From the NCBI RefSeq assembly GCF_002117105.1, contig NZ_CP019343.1, forward strand, positions 3,348,001 to 3,412,000: a DNA stretch of 64,000 nucleotides, written 5' to 3'. Within the stretch, counting starts at the first letter, position 1, and the number at the start of each line of letters is the position of its first letter. Below are positions 35,279 through 44,249 of the stretch, piece by piece. A program made the translations under genes and the position numbers. This stretch comes from Oceanicoccus sagamiensis. Its GTDB lineage: Bacteria > Pseudomonadota > Gammaproteobacteria > Pseudomonadales > Dasaniaceae. Below the pieces are notes generated by a model. That model was not told the DNA's origin, made no database searches, and was given only the letters and a program-made list of their open reading frames with translations.

Positions 35279-36343
35279 ATGAATGCCGCTGAACAACTAG
35301 AGACTACATTGCCGGATATTATCAAGCCAGTCTGGTGGACGGGTAAGCCTGCTGTGGCCCCCGAACGCTATCAAATTGATTGTGCGGATATGGCTCTGGA
35401 TGAGGCTGCCCTGCAACCGGGTGGCGAGCTCGACCGTCGTATCAATGAGGTATTTGACCGTGTCGGCTTGGTACATTTAATCAACACCGGTTTTACCGAT
35501 ATGCAGCTGATGCACAAGGCGGCCATGCTGGTGATTAAAAAGCAGGTCGAATACAAAGGCGGCTCCAACCCCCGCAGTGAATTACAGCCCAATGTTTATG
35601 AAGTGGGTGCGCCCTTATCGGCCTGGTTACATTACCACCATGAAATGGCCTATGTCGGCAGCAGCACAGAAATGTTGGGTTTTTTAGGTCACCACACCTT
35701 GGGTGATCGCGGTTGGACTTTTGTCTCTGATAACTTAAAAGCGACCGATGATATTTTGGCGACAGAGTTTGGCCAAAAGTTAAAAGAAAAAGGTTTATGC
35801 TATCACCGTAACCTGACCGACCGTGAAGCCTTTAAGGGCCGCCAGGAAATCGGTGTTTATAATCACTGGCAAAAATCTTTTCTTACAGAAGACCCGGAAG
35901 AAGCGGTGGCGATTGCAGAGAGTCGTGGTTTGCAAACCTCCTGGGGGCCGGACCGCTTATTAAAAACCCGTTACTATATTTCAGCGTTTGAATATTTTAA
36001 GCCGCTGGATCGCAATCTGTTGTATAGCAGTGTGGCCGACCATGGTATGTGGTTTGATACCTGGCCGCTGGTACAGCATCTGCCCTATGAAGATCGCCCA
36101 CTTAACCTGACCTTTGGTGACGATACACCAATGAGTCGTGAGGAATTGCAATTATTTGTCGATATCTATGATCGTCACGGTGCGCCGATTAAATGGGAAA
36201 AAGGGGATGTTGCGGTGATCTGTAATTACCGTTTTGCTCACGGTCGCCCTGAAGTACACCTTGCGGAGGGTGAAGTGCGTGAATTAGGTGTGATTGTTGG
36301 CAATAGCTACGACCGCGTGGGTGATGTCGAAGGCAAGTGGTAA
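35279..36343 (+). CDS. TauD/TfdA-type Fe(II)/2-oxoglutarate dioxygenase
   Basis: A 354-residue non-heme iron dioxygenase; substrate unknown. The ligand pattern H-x-E appears in LHYHHEMAY at about residue 120, and the distal His lies in NYRFAHGRPEVH near residue 323; a cosubstrate Arg may be the R of HGRPE. An Asp/Glu switch (HHE rather than HxD) places it near the SyrP/clavaminate-type branch. Its neighbours (FAD-linked oxidoreductase, broken keto-acid cleavage enzyme, thioesterase) suggest catabolism of a small quaternary-amine or hydroxyacid compound, but gamma-butyrobetaine hydroxylase is only one option. A terminator follows. Confidence 0.8.
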   Translation: MNAAEQLETTLPDIIKPVWWTGKPAVAPERYQIDCADMALDEAALQPGGELDRRINEVFDRVGLVHLINTGFTDMQLMHKAAMLVIKKQVEYKGGSNPRSELQPNVYEVGAPLSAWLHYHHEMAYVGSSTEMLGFLGHHTLGDRGWTFVSDNLKATDDILATEFGQKLKEKGLCYHRNLTDREAFKGRQEIGVYNHWQKSFLTEDPEEAVAIAESRGLQTSWGPDRLLKTRYYISAFEYFKPLDRNLLYSSVADHGMWFDTWPLVQHLPYEDRPLNLTFGDDTPMSREELQLFVDIYDRHGAPIKWEKGDVAVICNYRFAHGRPEVHLAEGEVRELGVIVGNSYDRVGDVEGKW

Positions 36344-36357
36344 ACCCGGTTAAAACA

Positions 36358-36392
36358 AAAAAGGGGAGTCTGTCGAGGCTCCCCTTTTTTAT
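36358..36392 (+). terminator. Rho-independent terminator after the dioxygenase gene
   Basis: Stem AAAAGGGGAGTC, with complementary GGCTCCCCTTTT after a short loop, and a T run. It lies between the dioxygenase and the FAD-linked oxidoreductase, so the two are separate transcripts in the main. Confidence 0.88.
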
Positions 36393-36416
36393 TGGCGAAA
36401 TATCAGAGAGTCAATC

Positions 36417-37793
36417 ATGAATAACATTGTGCAACAGTTACAGCAATTACTTGGCGCAGACAATGTGTTGCTGGGTGATGATGTTAGCAGTCGTTCTGCC
36501 GGTTGGAAGGGCGGCGATACGCAAGCGTTGGCTGTGCTAAGACCGCGCCATACTGAGGAACTCTCCGCCATTATCAAACTGTGTTCTGAGCATCGTCAGG
36601 CCGTGGTCTTACAGGGCGGTAAAACAGGTTTGGTGGATGGCGCTGTTAGCTCACAGCAAGAGATCGCGATTTCTCTTGAGCGGATGAATGCGATTGAAGA
36701 GTGTGACAGCACCAATCGCACCATGACGGTTCAGGCCGGTGTGCCTTTACAAGTCGTACAGGAAAAAGCAGCAGAGATGCAGTTGCAGTTTCCGCTGGAT
36801 TTGGGTGCTAGAGGGAGTGCAACGATTGGCGGAAATATTGCCACTAACGCCGGAGGTAATCGTGTTATTCGCTATGGTATGGCGCGTAATTTGGTGCTCG
36901 GTCTTGAGGCGGTATTAGCAGACGGCACAGTTATTTCCTCTCTGAATAAAGTGTTAAAAAATAATGCCGGCTACGATCTTAAGCAATTATTTATTGGCAC
37001 GGAAGGTACGCTGGGGATTGTGACTAAAGCGGTACTGCGTTTAAGTCCGGCCATGAATAGTGAAAATACTGCTTTGCTGGCTTTAAACAGTTTTAATGAG
37101 GTGATTGCCTTGCTGCATCACTGTGACCGGGAATTTGGCGGCAGCCTGAGCTCCTTTGAAGTGATGTGGAATAATTATTTTCAGTTTACGACGGCGGATA
37201 ACAGCTATGGCAAAACTGCTCCCATGTCCCGCGACTACCCCTTTTATGTACTCATAGAAACACAAGGCACTCACCAGCAACGGGATGAAGAGCAGTTTCA
37301 GCAGGTTCTAGCGGACCTTATGGAGCAGGGTTCTGTGATCGATGCCATCCTGCCACAGTCACAGGGTGAGCGAGACGCCCTCTGGGCTATTCGGGATAAC
37401 ATAGAAGCCATGAATATCCTTGGCCCGATTTTTCTCTACGATATCAGTATGCCTATAGAGCAGGCGGCGGATTATCTGACGGCGGCTGAGCAGCGCCTCA
37501 AGCAGCAGTGGCCGGATATGCAGTGGGCGGTATTTGGTCATCTTGGCGATGGCAATATCCATATTATCGCCGGTATTGGCAGTGATGATCCGGAGCAGCG
37601 CTATCAATTTGATGATTTATTGTATCAGGGGCTGGATAAAATCGGTGGCAGTGTGTCCGCCGAGCACGGTATCGGCACCGAGAAAAAGCCCTTTTTACAC
37701 TATAGCCGCAGCCCCGAAGAACTGGCCTTGATGAAAGTCTTGAAGCAGGCGTTGGATCCGCAAAATATTCTCAATCCGGGCAAGGTATTTTAG
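36417..37793 (+). CDS. FAD-binding oxidoreductase, D-2-hydroxyacid dehydrogenase type
   Basis: A 458-residue flavoprotein of the VAO/PCMH superfamily, GlcD/D-2-hydroxyglutarate dehydrogenase type. These oxidise D-2-hydroxyacids to keto acids and pass electrons onward. FAD-binding half: VVLQGGKTGLVDGAV, QFPLDLGARGSATIGGNIA, TNAGGNRVIRYGMARN and IGTEGTLGIVTKAVLR. The C-terminal half has the metal/substrate motif VFGHLGDGNIH and SAEHGIGTEKK. It starts 24 bp past a terminator and precedes the broken keto-acid cleavage gene. The substrate cannot be read from sequence. Confidence 0.88.
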   Translation: MNNIVQQLQQLLGADNVLLGDDVSSRSAGWKGGDTQALAVLRPRHTEELSAIIKLCSEHRQAVVLQGGKTGLVDGAVSSQQEIAISLERMNAIEECDSTNRTMTVQAGVPLQVVQEKAAEMQLQFPLDLGARGSATIGGNIATNAGGNRVIRYGMARNLVLGLEAVLADGTVISSLNKVLKNNAGYDLKQLFIGTEGTLGIVTKAVLRLSPAMNSENTALLALNSFNEVIALLHHCDREFGGSLSSFEVMWNNYFQFTTADNSYGKTAPMSRDYPFYVLIETQGTHQQRDEEQFQQVLADLMEQGSVIDAILPQSQGERDALWAIRDNIEAMNILGPIFLYDISMPIEQAADYLTAAEQRLKQQWPDMQWAVFGHLGDGNIHIIAGIGSDDPEQRYQFDDLLYQGLDKIGGSVSAEHGIGTEKKPFLHYSRSPEELALMKVLKQALDPQNILNPGKVF

Positions 37794-37835
37794 TGGTACA
37801 ATCGCCGGTTACTACTAATTATCGAGGTAACCATT

Positions 37836-38196
37836 TTGAATTCCGCCCAACAAACCATGAACCGTTCTGTGATTATCACCTGTGCGGTCACTGGTTCCGG
37901 TGATGCTGCCCATAAAAACCCGCAACTTCCAAACAATGGTCGATAATTTACCGGACCAGGCCAGCTGGGCAGGTTTTGCTTTGGGTAGCATGGAAATGCC
38001 AATGGTAGCCCAGGCGGCGCTGTTAGGTGGCCATGTCAGAGTAGGGCTGGAAGATAATCTCTATCTGGAAAAAGGTGTACCCGCGACCAATGCTCAACTG
38101 GTAGAGCGCGCTGGTAATATTCTCAACCTGATGGGTGCCAGCTTGCAAACGCCAGCTCAAGCCCGTGAAACCTTGCAGCTAAAACTTAAGCCATAA
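37836..38196 (+). pseudogene. Beta-keto acid cleavage enzyme (BKACE) gene with internal deletion
   Basis: The 5' end encodes MNRSVIITCAVTGSGDAAHK, the conserved BKACE N-terminus (ATG at 37857, or upstream TTG at 37836). That frame then stops at 37944-37946. From about 37920 the +1 frame encodes the C-terminal part: FQTMVDNLPDQASWAGFAL, then GGHVRVGLEDNLYLEKG and [12 protein letters not shown]. Normal BKACE proteins have about 270-310 residues; about 170 from the TIM-barrel middle are missing, including Zn-binding His residues. Intact homologues include the dehydrocarnitine cleavage enzyme CdhC. Non-functional as given; real deletion or assembly collapse. Confidence 0.75.
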
Positions 38197-38206
38197 GGTC
38201 CAAGTC

Positions 38207-38623
38207 ATGTCCGATAGCTTGATTGTATACAAAGGCGTAGCCCATCCGGAATTATGTGATGTGATGGGCCATATGACCACCCGGCATTATATTGCCATGT
38301 TTGACGATGCCTCCTACCATTTCTTATATACCGTCTTTGGTTGGAGTGGCGAACAGGCAAAAACCGATAACCGCGGTTGGGCAGATGTTAAACATGTGAT
38401 TGAGTACCAGGACGAGGTGGCCGCAGGGGATTTATTAGAGCTGCGGGCAAACTTTGTCAAAGTCGGTAATAAATCCATTACCGTTAGCTATAGCATGTTT
38501 AATCTGGCCAAAAACCAGTTGGCCGCGACATTGGAAAGTACCAGTGTTTATTTCGATACCCTGAACCGCAAAGCGATCCCGCTAACGGAAAGTATGCAGG
38601 CGCAGGCAAAACCTTATCTTTAA
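38207..38623 (+). CDS. Acyl-CoA thioesterase (hot-dog fold, possible CdhB-like)
   Basis: A 138-residue single-domain hot-dog protein of the 4-hydroxybenzoyl-CoA thioesterase class. The active-site region is [20 protein letters not shown], with the Asp of CDVMGH as likely catalytic residue, and a family segment [19 protein letters not shown]. It begins 10 bp after the BKACE gene. In Pseudomonas carnitine breakdown a BKACE (CdhC) and a thioesterase (CdhB) are paired and together give glycine betaine, so that role is possible, but no carnitine dehydrogenase is present here. Confidence 0.8.
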   Translation: MSDSLIVYKGVAHPELCDVMGHMTTRHYIAMFDDASYHFLYTVFGWSGEQAKTDNRGWADVKHVIEYQDEVAAGDLLELRANFVKVGNKSITVSYSMFNLAKNQLAATLESTSVYFDTLNRKAIPLTESMQAQAKPYL

Positions 38624-38640
38624 CCGCAAGTAGTAACGCC

Positions 38641-39540
38641 ATGAGTGACCTGGATACCAGAAAGAGCAAACTCGAATCTAACAAGCTGCAAAAACGCCTG
38701 CGGCGTTATGTCGGCCGCGCTATCGAAGATTATACAATGATAGAAGAGGGCGATCGGGTGATGGTTTGCTTATCGGGTGGTAAAGACTCCTATGCCATGC
38801 TCGATATTTTGATGAACTTGCAAAAAAGCGCCCCGGTGAATTTTGAGTTGGTGGCGGTCAATATGGATCAGAAGCAGCCGGGATTTCCTGAGCAGGTGTT
38901 GCCGAACTATCTCGATACATTGGATATTGAGTACTATATCGTTGATAAAGATACTTATTCCGTCGTCAAACAAAAAGTACCTGAAGGTAAAACGACCTGT
39001 GCTCTATGCTCTCGGTTACGTCGCGGTACCTTATATGCGTTTGCCGAAACAATACATTGCACCAAGATCGCCCTGGGTCATCATCGCGATGATATTGTTG
39101 AGACGATGTTCTTAAATATGTTTTATGGCGCAAAACTTTCAGCTATGCCGCCCAAACTTTTATCCGACGACAAACGCAATGTGGTCATTAGACCGATGGC
39201 CTATTGCAAAGAGGCGGATTTAGAGCGTTACGCAAGCATTAAACAGTTTCCGATTATTCCCTGTAATTTATGTGGCTCTCAAGAAAATCTGCAACGCCAG
39301 AATATTAAAGCGATGTTGCAGCAGTGGGAAAAAGAAAACCCCGGCCGAGTGCAAAGTATTTTTGGCGCGTTACAGAATGTCAAACCTTCACAGTTGGCTG
39401 ATACGGCGTTGTTTAACTTTACTGATTTGCCATTAGATCGGGAAGGCGAAAGGAGTGACTACGAATATCAAGAGGCCGAAGTCTCGTCGTCTAATATCCC
39501 TACAGGCGTACAGATTATTGATGCCATTTCTTTGGGGTGA
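38641..39540 (+). CDS. ttcA: tRNA 2-thiocytidine biosynthesis protein TtcA
   Basis: ATP- and iron-sulfur-dependent enzyme that thiolates C32 of several tRNAs. 299 residues. The PP-loop [10 protein letters not shown] is at about residue 43; the Fe-S ligand cysteines are in [11 protein letters not shown] and [24 protein letters not shown] is also typical. It starts 17 bp after the thioesterase gene, so transcription may read in from the catabolic genes, but the functions are unrelated. Complete. Confidence 0.95.
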   Translation: MSDLDTRKSKLESNKLQKRLRRYVGRAIEDYTMIEEGDRVMVCLSGGKDSYAMLDILMNLQKSAPVNFELVAVNMDQKQPGFPEQVLPNYLDTLDIEYYIVDKDTYSVVKQKVPEGKTTCALCSRLRRGTLYAFAETIHCTKIALGHHRDDIVETMFLNMFYGAKLSAMPPKLLSDDKRNVVIRPMAYCKEADLERYASIKQFPIIPCNLCGSQENLQRQNIKAMLQQWEKENPGRVQSIFGALQNVKPSQLADTALFNFTDLPLDREGERSDYEYQEAEVSSSNIPTGVQIIDAISLG

Positions 39541-39560
39541 TGGTCAAAGCCTGTGAGTAT

Positions 39561-39632
39561 CGTAGGGTGGATTGCAATCCACCAAGCCCAACCATAAGTC
39601 TTTATAACCGATGGATTATAATCCACCCTACG
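39561..39632 (+). repeat. REP-like inverted pair, full copy after ttcA
   Basis: Left half CGTAGGGTGGATTGCAATCC, right half ending TAATCCACCCTACG. The loop AAGCCCAACCATAAG... closely matches the copy at 20667-20739. What follows (GAAAGAAAGCGTGAACG) also matches that site, so the two share more than the pair itself. Confidence 0.85.
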
Positions 39633-39660
39633 GGCTAAGCCCTTGAAAGAAAGCGTGAAC

Positions 39661-39705
39661 GAGATGCCAGAGCTGTGCTGGGTAGGGGATTGCGGGACCG
39701 TGAAA
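39661..39705 (+). repeat. Truncated palindromic element, one arm only
   Basis: Contains GTGCTGGGTAGGGGATTGCG, then GGACCGTGAAAA, the left arm of the 20773-20903 element, with the same sequence before it. The core and the second arm are missing; unrelated sequence starts after the A run. A decayed copy of the composite module at 20667-20903. Confidence 0.7.
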
Positions 39706-39813
39706 AAAATAGCAGTGGTAGCCATATCTGGCCAAATTCCATACCCGAATCCTGAAAATCATCTATATTGGATGTAGTTTGTTGAATTAATGTATTAACA
39801 ACCTGGATTCAGT

Positions 39814-42090
39814 ATGCCGTTAGCCCAAGACCCTCGCCTATTAAGGGGGCAGTTACAAACGGTTTTCAAGTTCTATACCATTGCCATCACCAGCAGCTAT
39901 GTGCTCGTGTTGCTGAATGGCTTTGCGCTATGGAATGTCGCCGATAAAACCACAGTAATTGTCTGGTTAATGGTGGCCACCGTTATTTCTCTGGTGCGCT
40001 ACTACCTGAGCTCTATTTTTCGTCGGGATGAAGAGGCCTTTAGCCATTCCGTCTGGATGTTCCTGCATACCCTGATCACTTTGTTTTCAGCGGTTATTTG
40101 GGGCTATGCCTTAATGGCCTTGATGCCTGATGATTCCCTTGCCCACCAGTTTCTATTGATTATCGCTATTGCCGGGCTCTGCTCTGGGGCTTCCAGTACG
40201 CTGGCGTTTTCGCCACTGGCGTATTTTCTCTTTCTGGCTGCCTGTCTGATGCCTATGTCGGTTCGTCTGTATATGATCGAATCCAATTACAGTGAGCTGC
40301 TATTTAGCCTGTGCTATATCTATATGTATTTTATGTGGACCACCTGCCGCCGCAATAGTGAAACGGCGTTACAGAATTTAGAGAAGTCCTTTATTCTGAA
40401 TGAAAAGGAGTCCGCCTTAAACGAAGCTCATCAACGGGTGGACCTGCATATTGACCGTAGCCCGCTGGGTATTATTGAGTGGGATATCGATCTAAAGGTG
40501 AGCCGCTGGAACCCCGCAGCAGAAAGTATTTTTGGCTATACCTCCGAGCAAATGCTGGGCGAGTCCTTTAGCACTTTATTAGCCGGTGACGATAGTGATT
40601 ACTTTCTGAAAATCGATCACGCGGATAGTTCCAGATCCAGAACCCTGAAAAATGTCACCCATTCCGGTGATAAAATCTATTGTGAATGGACCAGCGCGAC
40701 TATGCGTTTGCCCGATGGTGAATTACTCGGTTACAGTTCCTTTGTGCGTGATATTACCAAGCGACTGGAGCGTGATGAGTTAATTACCCACCAGGCCTAT
40801 TATGACCCGGTCACCGATTTACCCAACCGGCATTATTTCCACGATCGCCTAAAGCAGGAGATCAGTCGAACCAGCCGTAACAAAACCTATAGCGCCGTAT
40901 TTTTTGTCGACTTTGATCATTTTAAAGCGATTAATGACTCCATGGGGCATTCCATGGGCGATGTATTATTGCGCCAGTTTGCTGAACGTTTACAAAACCG
41001 CCTGCGCCAATACGATACCGTGGCCCGTTTTGGTGGCGATGAATTTGTGGTGTTGCTGGAAGAGTTGGACCTGGATTATGAAAAATCCCAGCTACAGGCT
41101 GCTCAGGTCGCTCGCTCCTTACAGCTATTATTGCAAAAACCCTTTGTACTGGATAAAACGGATTACCAGCTAACCTGTAGCATCGGCATTACGCTATTTA
41201 ACGATAGCTCAGCCAGTGAAGATGAATTGCTTAAACAGGCGGATTTAGCCCTGTATCAAAGCAAGGAGAAAGGACGTAACCTCTATACCTTCTTCGAGCA
41301 GGAAATGAGTCAGCAGGCCTCCCGTCATTTGCAATTGTTAAACAGTTTACGTGGTGCGGTCAGCAACAATGAAATGTCATTGGTTTACCAGCCCAAAGTG
41401 GATATGCACAGCAATAAAATTATGGGTGCTGAGGCGCTATTACGCTGGAATAATAATGATTTTGGTTTTGTCTCTCCGGCTGAATTTATTCCAGTGCTGG
41501 AAGGCTCTTCGCTGATTTCCCAAGTGGGTCACTGGGTGTTGGATCAGGCTTTTAGCCAGTTAAAATACTGGTATAGTGCGGGCCAGTGGCGAGAAGATAT
41601 GGGTCTGGCGATTAATATCAGTCCAAAACAGCTATTGGATAAAAGCTTTGTTGAGCAGGTGGAAGTGCTATTGGCCAAGCATGATATTCCCGCTTCTCTG
41701 GTTGAATTTGAAATCACCGAAAATGTGCTGGTAGAAAATACAGAAAGAATTACCCAAGTCTTGTTACAGCTTACTGAACTGGGTATCAGTTTTTCGATTG
41801 ATGATTTTGGTACCGGCTATTCGTCTCTGGCCTATCTGAAAAAACTACCTATCGAAGTCTTAAAAATCGATAAGTCCTTTATCGATCACTGCACCACCGA
41901 GGGCAATGATCAGGCGATAGTTCGCAGTATTCTTAGTATTTGTAATGAGCTGGGTTTAACCTCGGTCGCCGAAGGGGTGGAATACCAGGAGCAGCAGCAT
42001 CAATTGCAGGATATGGGTTGCGATTTATTGCAGGGCTATTTATTTAGCCGCCCAGTACCCGCGGATGAGTTTGAAATGTTACTGAAGTAA
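39814..42090 (+). CDS. Membrane PAS-GGDEF-EAL protein
   Basis: Predicted c-di-GMP turnover enzyme, 758 residues. N-terminal membrane region with several helices (about 20-190). A PAS domain follows at about 205-325 (GIIEWDIDLKVSRWNPAAESIFGY). The GGDEF domain has an intact RFGGDEF (407-411) and an I-site RQYD just before it. The EAL domain keeps EALLRW at about 540, DDFGTGYSSLAYL and EVLKIDKSFID. Both catalytic motifs look intact, so it may be bifunctional. Convergent with the TPR-sulfotransferase, 13 bp apart, near the flagellar cluster; a role in swim/attach switching is inferred. Confidence 0.92.
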   Translation: MPLAQDPRLLRGQLQTVFKFYTIAITSSYVLVLLNGFALWNVADKTTVIVWLMVATVISLVRYYLSSIFRRDEEAFSHSVWMFLHTLITLFSAVIWGYALMALMPDDSLAHQFLLIIAIAGLCSGASSTLAFSPLAYFLFLAACLMPMSVRLYMIESNYSELLFSLCYIYMYFMWTTCRRNSETALQNLEKSFILNEKESALNEAHQRVDLHIDRSPLGIIEWDIDLKVSRWNPAAESIFGYTSEQMLGESFSTLLAGDDSDYFLKIDHADSSRSRTLKNVTHSGDKIYCEWTSATMRLPDGELLGYSSFVRDITKRLERDELITHQAYYDPVTDLPNRHYFHDRLKQEISRTSRNKTYSAVFFVDFDHFKAINDSMGHSMGDVLLRQFAERLQNRLRQYDTVARFGGDEFVVLLEELDLDYEKSQLQAAQVARSLQLLLQKPFVLDKTDYQLTCSIGITLFNDSSASEDELLKQADLALYQSKEKGRNLYTFFEQEMSQQASRHLQLLNSLRGAVSNNEMSLVYQPKVDMHSNKIMGAEALLRWNNNDFGFVSPAEFIPVLEGSSLISQVGHWVLDQAFSQLKYWYSAGQWREDMGLAINISPKQLLDKSFVEQVEVLLAKHDIPASLVEFEITENVLVENTERITQVLLQLTELGISFSIDDFGTGYSSLAYLKKLPIEVLKIDKSFIDHCTTEGNDQAIVRSILSICNELGLTSVAEGVEYQEQQHQLQDMGCDLLQGYLFSRPVPADEFEMLLK

Positions 42091-42103
42091 TCTTTAACCA
42101 TGA

Positions 42104-44215
42104 TTACCGCTCTGGAGCCAAATCCCCCAGCGCCTCAAATAACGGCTCCAAAAAATCTTCATAACGACGCCAGCGCTCCAGCGACGAGGTATAGATGGGC
42201 TGGCGTACCTGTATCACGCTGGCGGTTTTAACGGATCGTTGATGGTGATGAAATTCCAGGCACTGTGGGTCCCATGCCAGTCCGCAATAATGAATTAATG
42301 CTTTGGCCTCGGCTTCGGTATTGGCGACTAAATCCTCATACTGTATTTCGTAAAAGGCATTGTCGGGTAATACCTCGCGCCAGTGTTGCATAATATTATG
42401 ATAGTCGCGGTAGTAAGCGCCCATTTCGGCCAAGTCATAGCTGTGATTCTGGCCCTGTTTAAATAGCTTGGAAAAACCGGAAATACAGGTATCCACCGGG
42501 CTGCGTTTTACATGAATAATTTTTGCATTGGGCAGCATCAGATGAATCAAACCCAGATAAAAATAATTGGCTGGCATTTTGTCCGTGATCAATTCGGCAT
42601 CGCTATTGCGGCTGCGCAATGAGGCTACATAGCGTTGGCCTAATTGCTGAAAGTCCTCGGCCTGCAATTGCTCAACATTGGCAGGGTATTTAAAGCTTTC
42701 GTTAGAGCCACTGATCGTGTAGTTAGCTACGGTATTACTTAAATCGGGTAATTCACCAGCCCCAAAACAACGGGGATGGCTGGCAATAATTTGCTCGGTC
42801 AGTGTGGTGCCGGAGCGGGGCATGCCGAGAATAAAAATCGGCGTGGTCGACGGGTCACCACCGCCACGAAACTGGTTCACACGAGCTTTAGTGAAGGTGG
42901 TAATAATATTCAGCGCAGCAAGGGTATTATCCGCTTTGCTATAGTGGATCTTCTCTCGTTTCAGGCGGCAGGCCTCGATAAAGTGCTGAAAGCTTTGTGG
43001 ATAGTCTTCACAGTCACCGTAGCTTTTACCCAGCGCAAAATGCAGGGCAATGGCTTTGGTTTTAGCCTGTGGGTCCTGTTGTTCGGCCGCTTGTTTGAGT
43101 TTGGCAAAGTTCTTATCGTCAGCCCTGACCTTTTTTAACTGCGCCAGACTTAGTCGGCAGGGAATAGAGTCCGGGTCCAATAGCAGAGCCTGCTGCAAGC
43201 AGTCTTCAGCGAGTTGTAGTTGGCCCAGTTCCGTGAGCAGGTGGCTTTTACCGATATGACTGGCGATATCTTTTGGCTCTAGTAATAGCGCCTGCTCATA
43301 GTGTTGCATGGCCTTATCGGGAAAGCCCATCACCGTATACAGCCCAGCCAGCTGCGACTGGGCGTTAACCAGCTGCTTATCCTGTTCGATCACTTGCTGA
43401 ATGATCGCCTCAGCGGCGTTAAAGTGATTGGCTTCTTGCTTCAGTGCGGCCAGCCCCAGCATGGCCTCGGTAAAACCGGGTTTAAAGTGCAGGGCCTGAT
43501 TAAACGCTATTTCCGCCTGCTGATAATCCTCCAGCATTAAATAGCTGCTACCGGCATTGCGGTAGGCTTCGGCGTAATTCGCTTGCAGCTCTATCGCTTT
43601 TAACACCAGTGGCAGCCCCTGTTCCGGGCTGTCTTTTTCGGTTAATACTGCCCCCAGATTATTCAGCGCTTCGGCATAGTGAGCATCGTTGGCTACCGCC
43701 TGTTGGTAATAGTCGATCGCCACATCTATCTCTTTGTGATGACGGGCAATGCTCCCCAGATTGTTGAGTGCCTGCGGCAGTCCGGCGTTGATCGCCAGTG
43801 CCTGTTGTTGGTAATGGCTGGCCTTGGAATAATCCTCTTGGTCAAAATAGGCAATCCCCAGGTTGCTAAGGGCAGGGGCGTAGTGAGGGTCTAATTCAAT
43901 AGCGCGATGGCCTGTGCTGATCGCCTTCTCCGTTTGCCCTGCTTGTCGGTACATTTCGGCAAGGTTGCTGTGGAACAGGGCGGTATCCGGTTGTGAGGCG
44001 ACAGATTTTTCAATTAAGCCAATCGCCATATCAAGTTTTTGCACTTGATGGGCAATACAACCCAATAAGTGCAGGGCCGCCCCGTGAGTTGGGTGAAGCT
44101 GCAAGATCTTCTGCAACAGAATTTCCGCATCCTGCAATTGACCCCGGGCCTGGTGTTGGGCTGCCAGCTTAAATGCATCGGCAATAGAGAGTGGTTGGTT
44201 GTCAGATAAGCTCAT
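42104..44215 (-). CDS. TPR-repeat protein with C-terminal sulfotransferase domain
   Basis: 703 residues. Residues ~30-430 are a run of tetratricopeptide repeats (GAALHLLGCIAHQ, ALSNLGIAYFDQEDYSKA, EALNNLGAVL). Residues ~460-690 are a sulfotransferase domain of the PAPS type: ILGMPRSGTTLTEQII at about 460-475 (5'-phosphosulfate loop) and IIHVKRSPVDTCISGFSKLF (3'-phosphate site). No signal peptide. Acceptor unknown; such fused proteins are widespread in marine proteobacteria. Its start lies about 195 bp from fliE on the other strand, so surface or flagellin sulfation is a guess only. Confidence 0.88.
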   Translation of the reverse strand: MSLSDNQPLSIADAFKLAAQHQARGQLQDAEILLQKILQLHPTHGAALHLLGCIAHQVQKLDMAIGLIEKSVASQPDTALFHSNLAEMYRQAGQTEKAISTGHRAIELDPHYAPALSNLGIAYFDQEDYSKASHYQQQALAINAGLPQALNNLGSIARHHKEIDVAIDYYQQAVANDAHYAEALNNLGAVLTEKDSPEQGLPLVLKAIELQANYAEAYRNAGSSYLMLEDYQQAEIAFNQALHFKPGFTEAMLGLAALKQEANHFNAAEAIIQQVIEQDKQLVNAQSQLAGLYTVMGFPDKAMQHYEQALLLEPKDIASHIGKSHLLTELGQLQLAEDCLQQALLLDPDSIPCRLSLAQLKKVRADDKNFAKLKQAAEQQDPQAKTKAIALHFALGKSYGDCEDYPQSFQHFIEACRLKREKIHYSKADNTLAALNIITTFTKARVNQFRGGGDPSTTPIFILGMPRSGTTLTEQIIASHPRCFGAGELPDLSNTVANYTISGSNESFKYPANVEQLQAEDFQQLGQRYVASLRSRNSDAELITDKMPANYFYLGLIHLMLPNAKIIHVKRSPVDTCISGFSKLFKQGQNHSYDLAEMGAYYRDYHNIMQHWREVLPDNAFYEIQYEDLVANTEAEAKALIHYCGLAWDPQCLEFHHHQRSVKTASVIQVRQPIYTSSLERWRRYEDFLEPLFEALGDLAPER

Positions 44216-44233
44216 CGACGCATTACAGCAAGT

Positions 44234-44249
44234 TGGCCCGAAATATGCA
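44234..44249 (+). promoter_or_regulatory. Weak sigma-54-like site upstream of fliE
   Basis: TGGCCC, five bases, ATGCA with correct 12-base spacing between GG and GC. It has two deviations from TGGCAC-N5-TTGCA and lies about 160 bp before fliE. Plausible but weaker than the other sigma-54 sites in the cluster. Confidence 0.3.
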
